NCBI RefSeq assembly: GCF_002088275.1
Contig: NZ_AQQS01000009.1
Location: 94,266-158,265 of the forward strand
Source: Aurantimonas sp. 22II-16-19i
GTDB lineage: Bacteria; Pseudomonadota; Alphaproteobacteria; Rhizobiales; Rhizobiaceae
Length of the DNA: 64,000 bases
Direction: 5' to 3'
Shown here: piece after piece, positions 17,076 through 26,099 of the stretch
Position numbering within the stretch: the first letter of the stretch is position 1
How the letters are laid out: every line of letters starts with the position of its first letter
The notes under the pieces: model-generated
The model's input: the letters and a program-made list of their open reading frames with translations, nothing else
The model's database searches: none
What the model was told of the DNA's origin: nothing
Made by a program: the position numbers and the translations under genes

Positions 17076-18569
17076 TCAGCCGCCGCAGCGCCGGCGTGCG
17101 ATTTCCATCAGCCGCTCGACGTCGACCACATCTTCCAGCCGCGCCGCGATCTCGTCGAGAGCCGCTTCGACCGAGCGGCCATAGCCCGTGCCGCTGCCGG
17201 CGATCCCGAAGCGGGACAGATAGGCCCGGCGAAACTCGTCGGCACCGAACAGTCCGTGGAGATAGGTTCCGAACACCCGCCCGTCGGCGGAGGTCGCGCC
17301 GTCGGGCGCGCCATCCAGCACAGCCACGGGACGGGAGCAGTCCGGCCCGCTGGTTCGTCCGAGGTGGATCTCGTAGCCCTCGAGACGCAGCCCGCCCGGC
17401 GTTGCGGCGGTGCTCGGCCGCACGGTCTTTTGCGCTTGCATGACCGTCTCGACGTCGAGGAGGCCGAGGCCGGGCGCTTCCAGCTCCTCGCCCTCGATGC
17501 CGTCCGGATCCTCGACCATCCGCCCGAGCATCTGGTAGCCGCCACAGAGGCCGACGACATGGCCGCCGCGGGCGACATGGGCGGCGATGTCGCGGTCCCA
17601 GCCATTGGCGCGCAGGCCCTTCAGGTCGCCGATCGTCGACTTGGAGCCGGGCAGGACGATCAGCCCGGCATCGGCGGGGATCGGCTCGCCCGGCCGCACG
17701 AAGACCACCGCGACGTCCGGCTCGGCCTTCAACGGGTCGAGGTCGTCGAAATTGGCGATGCGCCCGACGATCGGCACGGCGACCGTCAGCTTCGCCGTCT
17801 TCGCACTGGCGGCGCCCGGCCGCTCCAATGCGACGGAATCCTCCGCCGGCAGCCGCGAAGCGGCGGCAAGATACGGCACGACGCCGAGGCTCGGCCAGCC
17901 GGTGAAGCGGGTGATCACCTCGAGCCCCTCGTCGAACAGGGTGACGTCGCCGCGGAAGCGGTTGATCAGATAGCCCGCCACCATTTCCCGGTCGGTCTCG
18001 GACAGGATCGCATGAGTGCCGACGAGCGAGGCGATGACGCCGCCCCGGTCGATGTCGCCGACGAGGAGCACCGGGACGTTCGCCGCCGTCGCAAAGCCCA
18101 TGTTGGCGATGTCGTTGCGGCGCAGGTTGACCTCGGCGGCCGAGCCGGCGCCCTCGACGAGGACGAGATCGGCCTCGGCTTCGAGGCGGGCGAAGCTTTG
18201 CAGGACGGTCTCGAGGAAGCGCGCCTTCAGCGCCTGGTATTCGCGTCCCCTGGCGGCGCCGGCGACCTTGCCGGACAGGACGATCTGGCTGCCGGTCTCC
18301 GACTGTGGCTTCAGGAGCACCGGGTTCATGTCGGTGGTGGGCGCGATGCGGCAGGCCAGCGCCTGCAGCCACTGGGCGCGGCCGATCTCGCCGAATTCGT
18401 CCGTCTGCGGAATCGCGGCCACGGCGGCGTTGTTCGACATGTTCTGCGGCTTGAACGGGCGGACCCTCAGGCCGCGGTTCGAAAACAGCCGGCAGAGACC
18501 TGCGACGAGCACCGATTTTCCGACGTCCGAGCCGGTTCCCTGCAGCATGATCGCCGGCGTCCTGGCCAA
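17076..18569 (-). CDS. cobQ: Cobyric acid synthase
   Basis: ATP- and glutamine-dependent amidation of adenosylcobyrinate a,c-diamide at four side chains, 497 aa. The dethiobiotin-synthetase-like N-terminal half has the P-loop GTGSDVGKS. The C-terminal glutamine amidotransferase half shows the nucleophile Cys in [10 protein letters not shown] and the His in GTYLHGLF. The start is TTG, preceded by GGGAGG and giving the family start [15 protein letters not shown]; an ATG at 18548 would remove seven residues. It points away from the main corrin cluster and is followed by no other cob gene. Confidence 0.93.
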   Translation of the reverse strand: MARTPAIMLQGTGSDVGKSVLVAGLCRLFSNRGLRVRPFKPQNMSNNAAVAAIPQTDEFGEIGRAQWLQALACRIAPTTDMNPVLLKPQSETGSQIVLSGKVAGAARGREYQALKARFLETVLQSFARLEAEADLVLVEGAGSAAEVNLRRNDIANMGFATAANVPVLLVGDIDRGGVIASLVGTHAILSETDREMVAGYLINRFRGDVTLFDEGLEVITRFTGWPSLGVVPYLAAASRLPAEDSVALERPGAASAKTAKLTVAVPIVGRIANFDDLDPLKAEPDVAVVFVRPGEPIPADAGLIVLPGSKSTIGDLKGLRANGWDRDIAAHVARGGHVVGLCGGYQMLGRMVEDPDGIEGEELEAPGLGLLDVETVMQAQKTVRPSTAATPGGLRLEGYEIHLGRTSGPDCSRPVAVLDGAPDGATSADGRVFGTYLHGLFGADEFRRAYLSRFGIAGSGTGYGRSVEAALDEIAARLEDVVDVERLMEIARRRCGG

Positions 18570-18602
18570 TTCCGCCTCCCGTCTCGCCTCGTTGCCTCCG
18601 GG

Positions 18603-19346
18603 TTACTGCCAGAGCAGCCGGATGGCCAGCGCCAGGCAGACGACGACCAGCAGCGGACGAATGAACGTCGCGCCGAAGCGCATCGCCGTCATCGCGCCGA
18701 GCCTCGCCCCGACGAACTGCGCGACGCCCATGATCAGGCCGACCTTCCAGATCACCGCGCCGGCCAAAGCGAAGACGGTGAAGCCGCCGAAATTGGAGGC
18801 GAAATTGAGGAGCTTGGTATGCGCCGTCGCCTTGAGCACGCCGTAGCCGGCGAGCGACACGAAGGCGAGCATGAAGAACGAGCCGGTGCCGGGGCCGAAG
18901 AGCCCGTCATAGGCGCCGATCAGCGGCACCAGGGTGAAGGCGAAGACGGCCGGCGAGATCCGCCGCTCGGCATCGACGTCGGACAGGCCGGGCTTGAAGG
19001 CGAAGAACAGGGCGACGGCGATCAGGAGGAACGGCAGGCCGGTCTGGAGGATTTCGGTCGGAAGGACGCGGGCGCCGAGTGCGCCGAGACAGGCACCGCC
19101 GAAGGACAGGACCGCGACCGGCGCCTGCTCCCGGAGATTCATGTGTCCCTTCGCCGCATAGGCGATCGTCGCGGAGGCCGAGCCGAACAGCGACTGCACC
19201 TTGTTGGTGCCGAGCGCCGTCAGCGGATCGACGCCGGAAAGCAGCAGGGCAGGGATGGTGATCAGGCCGCCGCCGCCGGCGACGGCGTCGACATAGCCGG
19301 CGACGAAGGCCGCGGCGACGAGGAACAGGATGATGTCGATGGTCAT
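18603..19346 (-). CDS. TSUP family permease (TauE/SafE)
   Basis: 247-aa membrane protein with about seven hydrophobic helices and the family signature of Gly-rich loops: AGYVDAVAGGGGLITIPALL near residues 17-36 and the repeat-related GLFGPGTGSFFML in the second half. Such proteins export or import small sulfur or organic anions. It is 33 bp upstream of cobQ on the same strand and may be co-transcribed; a link to cobalamin or cobalt is not established. An upstream in-frame ATG at 19433 would add 29 residues without membrane character. Confidence 0.85.
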   Translation of the reverse strand: MTIDIILFLVAAAFVAGYVDAVAGGGGLITIPALLLSGVDPLTALGTNKVQSLFGSASATIAYAAKGHMNLREQAPVAVLSFGGACLGALGARVLPTEILQTGLPFLLIAVALFFAFKPGLSDVDAERRISPAVFAFTLVPLIGAYDGLFGPGTGSFFMLAFVSLAGYGVLKATAHTKLLNFASNFGGFTVFALAGAVIWKVGLIMGVAQFVGARLGAMTAMRFGATFIRPLLVVVCLALAIRLLWQ

Positions 19347-19577
19347 GGGGGATCGGCGAGAGGACAAGGCCCCGCCCTCTACGCCTTTTCGGCCAGAGGT
19401 CAAAGCCCTGAGGTTTTTGGGCCGCAACGGCATCCCGCGTCGCAGGATCAGTCGAGGGCAGGTCGGGCCGATCCGTGTCCGCAGCGGCAGATCGCAGGCT
19501 CGAAAGAAGCACTGGCTGGCGACGCGAGCTTAACTCCTTGCTGCCAGTATCCGCCTGGCAAGGTCAGAGGATCTATC

Positions 19578-21563
19578 ATGCGGATACGGAAGCTGGCAGC
19601 CTGGTTCCGATTGCACGACGCGGATTGCGACCTCGTCATGGCCCAGTTCGAGGAACTGCGTCGCCAGGTTCCGCTGCTCTACGCCCTGTTGGCGGTCAAT
19701 GCCGTCGCCCTTGCCTACACCCATTTCGGCTATGCACCGAACTGGATGACGATCCTCGTGCCCGCGACGCTGGTCATCGCGTCGCTCGCCCGGCTGGTGG
19801 TCTGGATCGTTCGCAGGCGCAAGCGCTGGGACGCGGACCATGCACGGCGTGAACTGCGCAAGACGCACATCCTGGCTGCGATCCTCGCCGCCGCCTATGT
19901 CGCATGGGCCCTGTCGCTGAATGCCTATGGCGGGGCGGACGAACATGCCCATGTGGCGATCTTCATCGCCGTCACGGTGATCGGCTGCATCCTCTGCCTG
20001 GCCAGCTTCCCGCAGGCAGCCCTGTCGGTGACGTTCATCGTCACCATCCCGTATCTCGCCTACTATCTCAGCGTCGGCAACGTGGTCTACACGGCGGTCG
20101 GGCTGAACATGTCCCTCGTCACCGCCGTGATGGTGCAGGTGATGCTCAACAACTTTTCCGGCTTCCGGCAACTGGTCATCTCGAAAGGCGTGACGGACCG
20201 GCTCAGCCGCGAGAACCTGCGGATGGCGCATACCGATGCGCTCACGGCGCTTCCCAACCGGCGCAACTTCTTCGAGGCCCTGAGAGCCGGGTTCGCGAGG
20301 GCCAGGGAAGACGGCTCCCCCTTGGCGGTCGGGATCATCGATCTCGACCACTTCAAGGCGGTCAACGACAGCTATGGCCATCTTCTCGGTGACCGGCTGC
20401 TGGAGGCGGTCGCCGAGCGCCTGCGGCAGTTCTCGGGCCCGGACCTGACGATGGCGCGGCTCGGCGGCGACGAGTTCGCCTTCGTCATCGAAGGGGGCGA
20501 GACCATCGCCTGCAGCCTGGCGGGAGACGCCTGCGCCTCGCTGGCGGAGCCCTTCGAGATCGGCAATCTCTGCCTCGTCATCGGGGCGTCCTGCGGCGTC
20601 GCGCTCCTGACTGAGGACGTCGTCGACGCCCACGACATGTTCGACCGGGCGGACTACGTCCTCTATTCGTCCAAGGTCTCCAATCGCGGCCATGTGACCG
20701 TCTACTCGCCGGCTCATGCCAGGAAGATCCATACGACCCGTCAGCTCGAGATGGCGATGAGCTCCGCCGATCTCGAGGCGGAAATGAGCATCTGCCTGCA
20801 ACCGATCGTCAACACGGTGACCGGGGAGGCGACCGCCGTCGAGGCGCTGGCGCGGTGGCACAGCCCGATCCTCGGCCACGTGCCCCCGGACAGCTTCATC
20901 GCCGTCGCCGAGCGTTCCGGCCAGATGCACGATCTGACGCTGCTGCTCCTGCGCAAGGCGCTCACCCTCGTCGATCGCCTGCCGGAGACGATGCGTCTGT
21001 CCTTCAACCTGTCGGCCCACGACATCACCAGCGCCCCGACGATGATCTCCCTCGTGGCCCTGGTGCGCAGTTCGGGCGTCGATCCCGCCCGCCTGATCTT
21101 CGAAGTCACGGAGACCGCCGTCATCCGCGACTTCAAGACGGCGGAAGCCTCCATCCGTCTCCTGCGCTCGCTCGGCTCGCATATCGCGCTGGACGACTTC
21201 GGCACGGGCTATTCGAGCCTCAGCTATCTGCACCGCCTGCCGATCGACCGGGTCAAGATCGACCGCAGCTTCATGCCGGGCTATGAAACCGAGGCGGGCC
21301 GAAACCTTTTGGGCTCGATCCTCGCCCTCTGCCTGTCGATGAAGCTGAACTGCATCGCCGAAGGCGTCGAGGAGGCCGCGCAGGTCACGACCCTGCGTGA
21401 CCTCGGCTACGTCAATTTTCAGGGCTATTTCTACGCCCGCCCGATGACCATCGACGCCCTGGAGGTCTGGCTTACGGAGCGGGATACGGCGCCGGTCCGG
21501 CCCGCAGATGGGGGCGAGGGCGCCGCCGAGGACGCCGATCGATCCTCCCGGGCCTCGGTCTAG
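19578..21563 (+). CDS. Membrane GGDEF/EAL protein (c-di-GMP synthesis and breakdown)
   Basis: 661 aa. About five or six membrane helices lie within residues 35-195, then a GGDEF domain (about 225-390) and an EAL domain (about 400-645). The cyclase motif GGDEF is intact and no RxxD inhibitory site precedes it at the usual distance. The phosphodiesterase residues are all present: EALARW, the Asn in FNLS, EVTET, DDFGTGYSS, KIDRSF and AEGVE. So either activity, or both, is possible. CAGAGG at 19565-19570 fits the ATG at 19578. It is transcribed separately from cobQ and sits just before the cbiX leader. Confidence 0.92.
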   Translation: MRIRKLAAWFRLHDADCDLVMAQFEELRRQVPLLYALLAVNAVALAYTHFGYAPNWMTILVPATLVIASLARLVVWIVRRRKRWDADHARRELRKTHILAAILAAAYVAWALSLNAYGGADEHAHVAIFIAVTVIGCILCLASFPQAALSVTFIVTIPYLAYYLSVGNVVYTAVGLNMSLVTAVMVQVMLNNFSGFRQLVISKGVTDRLSRENLRMAHTDALTALPNRRNFFEALRAGFARAREDGSPLAVGIIDLDHFKAVNDSYGHLLGDRLLEAVAERLRQFSGPDLTMARLGGDEFAFVIEGGETIACSLAGDACASLAEPFEIGNLCLVIGASCGVALLTEDVVDAHDMFDRADYVLYSSKVSNRGHVTVYSPAHARKIHTTRQLEMAMSSADLEAEMSICLQPIVNTVTGEATAVEALARWHSPILGHVPPDSFIAVAERSGQMHDLTLLLLRKALTLVDRLPETMRLSFNLSAHDITSAPTMISLVALVRSSGVDPARLIFEVTETAVIRDFKTAEASIRLLRSLGSHIALDDFGTGYSSLSYLHRLPIDRVKIDRSFMPGYETEAGRNLLGSILALCLSMKLNCIAEGVEEAAQVTTLRDLGYVNFQGYFYARPMTIDALEVWLTERDTAPVRPADGGEGAAEDADRSSRASV

Positions 21564-21664
21564 GCCCGCCGCCATCTCCCTGCAGGCGGCCCTGCATGGC
21601 CCCTCCGCACGACGACCAGGGTTTGACCCCGCCGCCATTCCCCTCTACCCCATGTCGCGCAACA

Positions 21665-21745
21665 CGACGGTGCCCCTCTGGAAGGGGCTGAAAGCGATTC
21701 CGGTGCGGCCGACCCAAGCAGGGGGCCAAGACGGAGCTGTCGGAT
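21665..21745 (+). promoter_or_regulatory. Cobalamin-riboswitch-like aptamer upstream of cbiX
   Basis: The segment has the order of elements seen in cobalamin riboswitches. A small stem GCCCCT/AGGGGC (21672-21677 and 21683-21688) follows ACGG, then TGAAA, GATTC-CGGTGCGG (21696-21708) and GGAGCTGTC (21733-21741, resembling the CNACTGT element). The classical B12-box sequence was not recognised, so it would be a variant. Position before a cobaltochelatase gene and the hairpin over that gene's ribosome site strengthen the call. Confidence 0.5.
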
Positions 21746-21775
21746 CGATTCGCCGATGCCTTGCGGGGCGACGCG

Positions 21776-21809
21776 GATCCTCCGGCGTCGACAACGGACT
21801 AGGAGGATC
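21776..21809 (+). promoter_or_regulatory. Hairpin that covers the cbiX ribosome binding site
   Basis: GATCCTCC (21776-21783) is the exact reverse complement of GGAGGATC (21802-21809), which contains the cbiX Shine-Dalgarno sequence, three bases before the ATG. The predicted 8-bp stem with an 18-base loop would block initiation, as expected for a translational riboswitch switch-off state. The stem is seen in the sequence; its switching is inferred. Confidence 0.7.
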
Positions 21810-21812
21810 GAC

Positions 21813-23051
21813 ATGATGAAAGCCTTGATGCTGTGCGGCCATGGCAGCCGCGACCAGGGTGCGGTGCGCGAATTCGCCGGGCTCGCCGAGAAGCTCAAGG
21901 CCCGGCTGCCGGACTGGCACACCGACTACGGCTATCTGGAATTCGCCAAGCCGATCATCCGCGACGGGCTCGACCGTCTGCGCGGCGAGGGCGCCGGCGA
22001 GATCCTGGCGCTGCCGGGCATGCTGTTCGCCGCCGGCCACGCCAAGAACGACATTCCCTCGGTGCTGAACACCTATGCCGCCGAGAACGGCGTGACGATC
22101 CACTACGGCCGCGAGCTCGGCATCGACCTGAAGATGCTGCGGGCCGCGGGCGCGCGGATCAAGGAGTGCCTGGTCGCCGACGGCTGGCAGGAGGGCGAGC
22201 CGCTGCACGACACCATGCTCGTGGTGGTGGGGCGCGGTGCCTCGGACCCGGACGCCAATTCCAACGTCTCCAAGGTCATGCGGATGCTCTGGGAAGGGCT
22301 CGGCTTCGGCTGGGGCGAGACCTGCTATTCCGGCGTCACCTTCCCGCTGGTCGGGCCCGGGCTCAGCCACGCGGCGCGGCTCGGCTACAAGCGGATCGTC
22401 GTCTTTCCGTATTTCCTCTTCACCGGCATCCTGGTGCGCCGGATCTACGACCAGACCGACGCCGTCGCGGCCGATCATCCGGACATCCGGTTCCTCAAGG
22501 CGCCCTATCTCGGCGCCCACGATCTGGTGGTCGAAACCTTCGTCGATCGGCTCCACGAGATCCTCGAGGGCACCAACAACATGAACTGCCAGCTCTGCAA
22601 GTATCGCGAGCAGGTGCTGGGGTTCGAAGCCGAGGTCGGGCTCGCCCAGGAGAGCCACCACCACCACGTCGAGGGCATCGGCTCCTCCGCCGATTGCGAC
22701 CTCTGCGACACCGCCTGCACCGGCGCCTGCCGGGCAAAGCCCGCCGCGGCGCCCGGCCACGCGCCGCATGCGGGACATGCGCAGCATGGCGATCACGAGC
22801 ATGGTCACGACCATAGCCATGGCCACGCTCATGGCCACGGCGACGCGCACGGGCACGGTCACGGGCACGGGCAGGACGGCCACCACCATCATCATGGCGC
22901 CGATGGTCATGATCATGCCCATGATCACGGGCATTCCCATGCAGACGGCCATGCCCATGGTCACGCCCACAGCCAGGGGCACGATCATGGCCACCACCAT
23001 CATCCCTATCCGCATGCCGACCACCCTCTCGGTCCGCGGTCGATGCGCTAG
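21813..23051 (+). CDS. cbiX: Sirohydrochlorin cobaltochelatase with Fe-S motif and His-rich tail
   Basis: Inserts cobalt into sirohydrochlorin early in the corrin pathway. 412 aa, long CbiX form. Active-site histidines appear in LCGHGSRDQG (near residue 10) and AAGHAKNDIP (near 75). A redox-type motif MNCQLC (near 257) matches the MxCxxC iron-sulfur motif of Bacillus megaterium CbiX, and a second Cys set, DCDLCDTACTGAC, is at about 294-306. The last 100 residues are dominated by His, with Gly, Asp and Ala, a likely cobalt or nickel store. AGGAGG at 21801-21806 sets the start. Control by a cobalamin-sensing leader is likely. Confidence 0.93.
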   Translation: MMKALMLCGHGSRDQGAVREFAGLAEKLKARLPDWHTDYGYLEFAKPIIRDGLDRLRGEGAGEILALPGMLFAAGHAKNDIPSVLNTYAAENGVTIHYGRELGIDLKMLRAAGARIKECLVADGWQEGEPLHDTMLVVVGRGASDPDANSNVSKVMRMLWEGLGFGWGETCYSGVTFPLVGPGLSHAARLGYKRIVVFPYFLFTGILVRRIYDQTDAVAADHPDIRFLKAPYLGAHDLVVETFVDRLHEILEGTNNMNCQLCKYREQVLGFEAEVGLAQESHHHHVEGIGSSADCDLCDTACTGACRAKPAAAPGHAPHAGHAQHGDHEHGHDHSHGHAHGHGDAHGHGHGHGQDGHHHHHGADGHDHAHDHGHSHADGHAHGHAHSQGHDHGHHHHPYPHADHPLGPRSMR

Positions 23052-23098
23052 GCAGAGTTTCCCAGACGTGGTCACCGGTTCTGGGACAAAAACTCTGC
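23052..23098 (+). other. Interrupted hairpin directly after cbiX
   Basis: GCAGAGTTT (23052-23060) pairs with AAACTCTGC (23090-23098), and CCCAGA (23061-23066) with TCTGGG (23080-23085), leaving a four-base bulge. It begins right after the cbiX stop. No T-tract follows; it may stop or stabilise the cbiX message. Confidence 0.75.
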
Positions 23099-23112
23099 TG
23101 AAACAAAAGGCA

Positions 23113-23154
23113 CTAAGCAGGCATTCGTTGGCTTGCCAGCGAATGCCTGCTTAG
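23113..23154 (+). other. Long perfect palindrome between cbiX and cobH
   Basis: CTAAGCAGGCATTCG (23113-23127) is matched exactly by 23140-23154, and pairing can continue inward for about four more bases including a T-G. It lies 30 bp upstream of cobH. A U-rich tail is absent on both strands, so it is more like an operator or a palindromic repeat than a classical terminator. Confidence 0.8.
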
Positions 23155-23184
23155 GGTGAGCCTAGGAAGAGACGAGACGACTGG

Positions 23185-24765
23185 ATGCCCCTTTTCGACC
23201 GCTACGCCATCATCGACTGGTCGGCCGCCAACACGCCAACCACCGGCAAGGATTCCATCTGGATCGCCCTTGCGACGCGTGAGGGCGGCGAGGTGCGCAT
23301 CACCGAGACCGTCAACGCGCCGACCCGCTCGGCGGCGATGGCCCGGCTGCGGCAGTTCTTCCGTGACGCGCTGGCGGAAGAAAAGACCGTGTTCGCCGGC
23401 TTCGACTTCCCCTTCGGCTATCCGAAGGGCGGCGCCGCTGCGATCACCGGGGAGGCCGGCTGGCAGGCGCTGTGGGCCTATTTCGCCGAGGCGCTGCAGG
23501 ACCGGGACGACAATTTCTCCAACCGCTTCGAGGTGACCGGCCGGCTCAACCGCGAGCGGCTGGCGTTCGCGCCGATGTATTGGGGCCGTCCCATGCACCA
23601 GGAGGTGCCGGGGCTGTCGGTGACCAAGCCCGATCCCTATCCGACGGCCCTGCCGGAAAAGCGGCTCGGCGAGGCGCGCACGGCCAAGGCCCAGCCGGTC
23701 TGGAAGCTGAACTTCACCGGCTCGGTCGGCAGCCAGGCGATCACCGGCATCGCCCGGCTGCAGCAGCTGCGCAGCGACCCCGAATTTGCCGGCAAGATCG
23801 CGGTCTGGCCGTTCGAGACGAGGTTCGCCGAGGCGATCGCGGCGCCCATCGTCCTGGCCGAGATCTATCCGGGGCTGGTCGACATCGAGAAGGGCGAGAA
23901 GTCCTGTCTCGACGAGGCGCAGGTCGACACGCTCGCCGAGCTCTTCGCAAGGCTCGACGCCGCCGACCGCTTCGGTCCGCTGCTCGACGTGCCGCGCGAT
24001 CTGTCGGAGGACGATCTCGTCGCGGTGCTGGACGAGGAGGGCTGGATCGTCGGCCTCGACCAGCTGCAGGACGCCAGTCTGGTGGCCGAAGAGGGCGGCG
24101 ACTTCGAGGACTTCGCCAATGGCCTTGGCGGCGATTCCTATCTGAAGGACCCGGCGGCGATCTATGCCGAGAGCTTTCGGATCATTCGCGAGGAGGCCGA
24201 CTTCTCCGGCGTTCCGGCCGAGGCGGAAGCGCTCGCCGTGCGGATGATCCATGCCTGCGGCATGACCGACATCGTCGCCGACCTCACCGTATCGGAAGGC
24301 GCCATTGCGGCCGGCAAGGCGGCGCTGGAGGCCGGCGCGCCGATCCTGTGCGACAGCGAGATGGTGGCCCATGGCATCATCAGTGCCAACCTGAAGCAGC
24401 AGAACAAGATCGTCTGCCGGATCACCGACCCGCGCACCCGCCGCATCGCCGAGAAGAACGCCACCACCCGCTCGGCGGCGCAGGTCGACCTTTGGTCCGA
24501 CGATCTGCTGGACGGGGCGATCGTCGCCATCGGCAACGCGCCGACCGCGCTCTACCGCCTGCTTGAACGGCTCGACGAGGGGGCGCCGCGACCGGCGCTG
24601 ATCATCGGCCTGCCGGTCGGCTTCGTCGGCGCGGCCGAATCCAAGGCGGCGCTCCTCGCCGATTCCCGCGGCGTGCCCTTCGTCACGGTCTCCGGCAGGC
24701 GCGGCGGCTCGGCACTGGCCGCCAGCGCCGTCAACGCCCTCGCCATCGGTGCGGATGGATCATGA
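23185..24765 (+). CDS. cobH: Precorrin-8X methylmutase fused to an RNase H-like N-terminal domain
   Basis: 526 aa, more than twice the usual 210. The C-terminal part, from about residue 318, is a complete CobH/CbiC: SYLKDPAAIYAESF, ACGMTDIVADL, the catalytic-His region CDSEMVAHGI and IIGLPVGFVGAAESK. It moves the C-11 methyl group to C-12. The first 300 residues have acidic motifs in an RNase H-like layout (IIDWSA, AGFDFPFGYP, FETRFAEAI, DEAQVDTLAELF), resembling DUF429 proteins; this is pattern recognition only. It overlaps cobL by four bases. The fusion is continuous with no frameshift or internal start site that would obviously split it. Confidence 0.88.
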   Translation: MPLFDRYAIIDWSAANTPTTGKDSIWIALATREGGEVRITETVNAPTRSAAMARLRQFFRDALAEEKTVFAGFDFPFGYPKGGAAAITGEAGWQALWAYFAEALQDRDDNFSNRFEVTGRLNRERLAFAPMYWGRPMHQEVPGLSVTKPDPYPTALPEKRLGEARTAKAQPVWKLNFTGSVGSQAITGIARLQQLRSDPEFAGKIAVWPFETRFAEAIAAPIVLAEIYPGLVDIEKGEKSCLDEAQVDTLAELFARLDAADRFGPLLDVPRDLSEDDLVAVLDEEGWIVGLDQLQDASLVAEEGGDFEDFANGLGGDSYLKDPAAIYAESFRIIREEADFSGVPAEAEALAVRMIHACGMTDIVADLTVSEGAIAAGKAALEAGAPILCDSEMVAHGIISANLKQQNKIVCRITDPRTRRIAEKNATTRSAAQVDLWSDDLLDGAIVAIGNAPTALYRLLERLDEGAPRPALIIGLPVGFVGAAESKAALLADSRGVPFVTVSGRRGGSALAASAVNALAIGADGS

Positions 24766-26099
24766 GCGATCCGGTCCGTCCCTGGCTGTCCGGCAAGGCC
24801 GACGCGAATGACGACGGGCGGGAGCCGCGCGGCGGAGACGGGCCTTGGCTGACCATCGTCGGCATCGGTGACGGCGGCCTCGCCTCGCTCACCGGCGAGG
24901 CGCTGAATGCCCTCGACCATGCGACGACGATCTTCGGCGGCGAGCGCCATCTCGCCATACTCGGCGAGACCGCGGCCGAGACGATCGTCTGGGAGACGCC
25001 CTTTTCCGCAGCGCTCGACCGCCTGCTCGAGCGCGCCGGCAAGCCGACCGTGGTGCTCGCCACCGGCGATCCCATGTGGTTCGGCGTCGGCGCGACGCTT
25101 GCCCGCCATGTCGCGGCGGAGGCCATGCGGGTCCTGCCGGCGCCGTCGGCCTTCTCGCTGGCCGCGGCGAAACTCGGCTGGCCGCTGCAGGCGACCGCCT
25201 GCCTGACGGTGCACGGCCGGCCCGTCGACCAGCTGTCGCGCCATCTCTTTCCCGGCGAGAAGCTGCTGGTCCTGTCCGAGGACGGTGCCTCGCCGCGCGA
25301 GATCGCGCGGCTCCTGACCAGCCGCGGCTTCGGCCAGAGCCGGATGGTCGTGATGGAGCATCTCGGCGGCGAGCGCGAGCAGGTCCGCGAGACGCTGGCG
25401 GCCGGCTACGACCTCGAGGACGAGGCCGACCTCAATCTGGTGGCCATCCTCTGCGTCGCGGGGCGCGCGGCGACGCCGCGCCCGACGGTGGCGGGGCTGC
25501 CCGACGACGCCTTCGTCCACGACGGCAAGATGACCAAGCGGACGCTGCGGGCGTTGGCGATCGCCGCGCTGGAGCCGATGCCCGGGGCGCTGCTCTGGGA
25601 CGTCGGCGCAGGGGCCGGCTCGGTCGCGGTCGAGTGGCTGCGGGCCGCCGGGCGGACCCGCGCGGTCGCCATCGAGCCGAAGCCGGAGCGCTGCGCGATG
25701 ATCGCCGAGAACGCCGCGACGCTCGGCGTGCCGGAACTCCTTCTCGTCGAGGGCAGCGCGCCGGAGGCCTATGGGGGGCTCGAGGCACCCGACGCGGTGT
25801 TCATCGGCGGCGGCCTGTCGGACGGCGTCTTCGACGCCGCCTGGGAGGCGCTGAAGCCGGGCGGGCGGATGGTCGCCCATGCCGTGACGCTGGAATCCGA
25901 GGCGATGCTGATCGAGATGCACGGGCGGTTGGGGGGCGAGCTGATGCGCATCGCCATCGACCGCGCCGAAAAGGTCGGGCCGTTCCGCGGGCTGAAGCCC
26001 TCGATGCCGGTGATCCACTGGCACGTGACGAAGCCCTATCCGAAGCTCGTCCCGATGGCCGATCCGGGGCCGGCGAACGGGTCGGGGCAGGCCGGATGA
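24762..26099 (+). CDS. cobL: Precorrin-6Y C5,15-methyltransferase (decarboxylating), CbiE-CbiT fusion
   Basis: 445 aa, the normal bifunctional size. The N-terminal CbiE-like tetrapyrrole methylase (about residues 25-235) includes LTIVGIGDGGLASLT and LATGDPMWFGVG. The C-terminal CbiT-like domain (about 250-440) has the SAM-binding LLWDVGAGAGSVAVEWLR and DAVFIGGG. Together they methylate C-5 and C-15 and remove the acetate carboxyl on C-12. The first 25 residues are a polar extension. ATGA overlaps join it to cobH and cobI. Confidence 0.93.
   Translation: MSDPVRPWLSGKADANDDGREPRGGDGPWLTIVGIGDGGLASLTGEALNALDHATTIFGGERHLAILGETAAETIVWETPFSAALDRLLERAGKPTVVLATGDPMWFGVGATLARHVAAEAMRVLPAPSAFSLAAAKLGWPLQATACLTVHGRPVDQLSRHLFPGEKLLVLSEDGASPREIARLLTSRGFGQSRMVVMEHLGGEREQVRETLAAGYDLEDEADLNLVAILCVAGRAATPRPTVAGLPDDAFVHDGKMTKRTLRALAIAALEPMPGALLWDVGAGAGSVAVEWLRAAGRTRAVAIEPKPERCAMIAENAATLGVPELLLVEGSAPEAYGGLEAPDAVFIGGGLSDGVFDAAWEALKPGGRMVAHAVTLESEAMLIEMHGRLGGELMRIAIDRAEKVGPFRGLKPSMPVIHWHVTKPYPKLVPMADPGPANGSGQAG

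Noticed and set aside
17256..19577. Upstream extension of the GGDEF/EAL frame over cobQ and the TSUP gene
   Set aside because: The extension is antisense to cobQ and the permease. The real start at 19578 has its own ribosome site and a membrane-domain N-terminus.
23113..23154. The perfect palindrome as a Rho-independent terminator
   Set aside because: No T-tract follows on either strand, so it was left as an uncharacterised palindrome.
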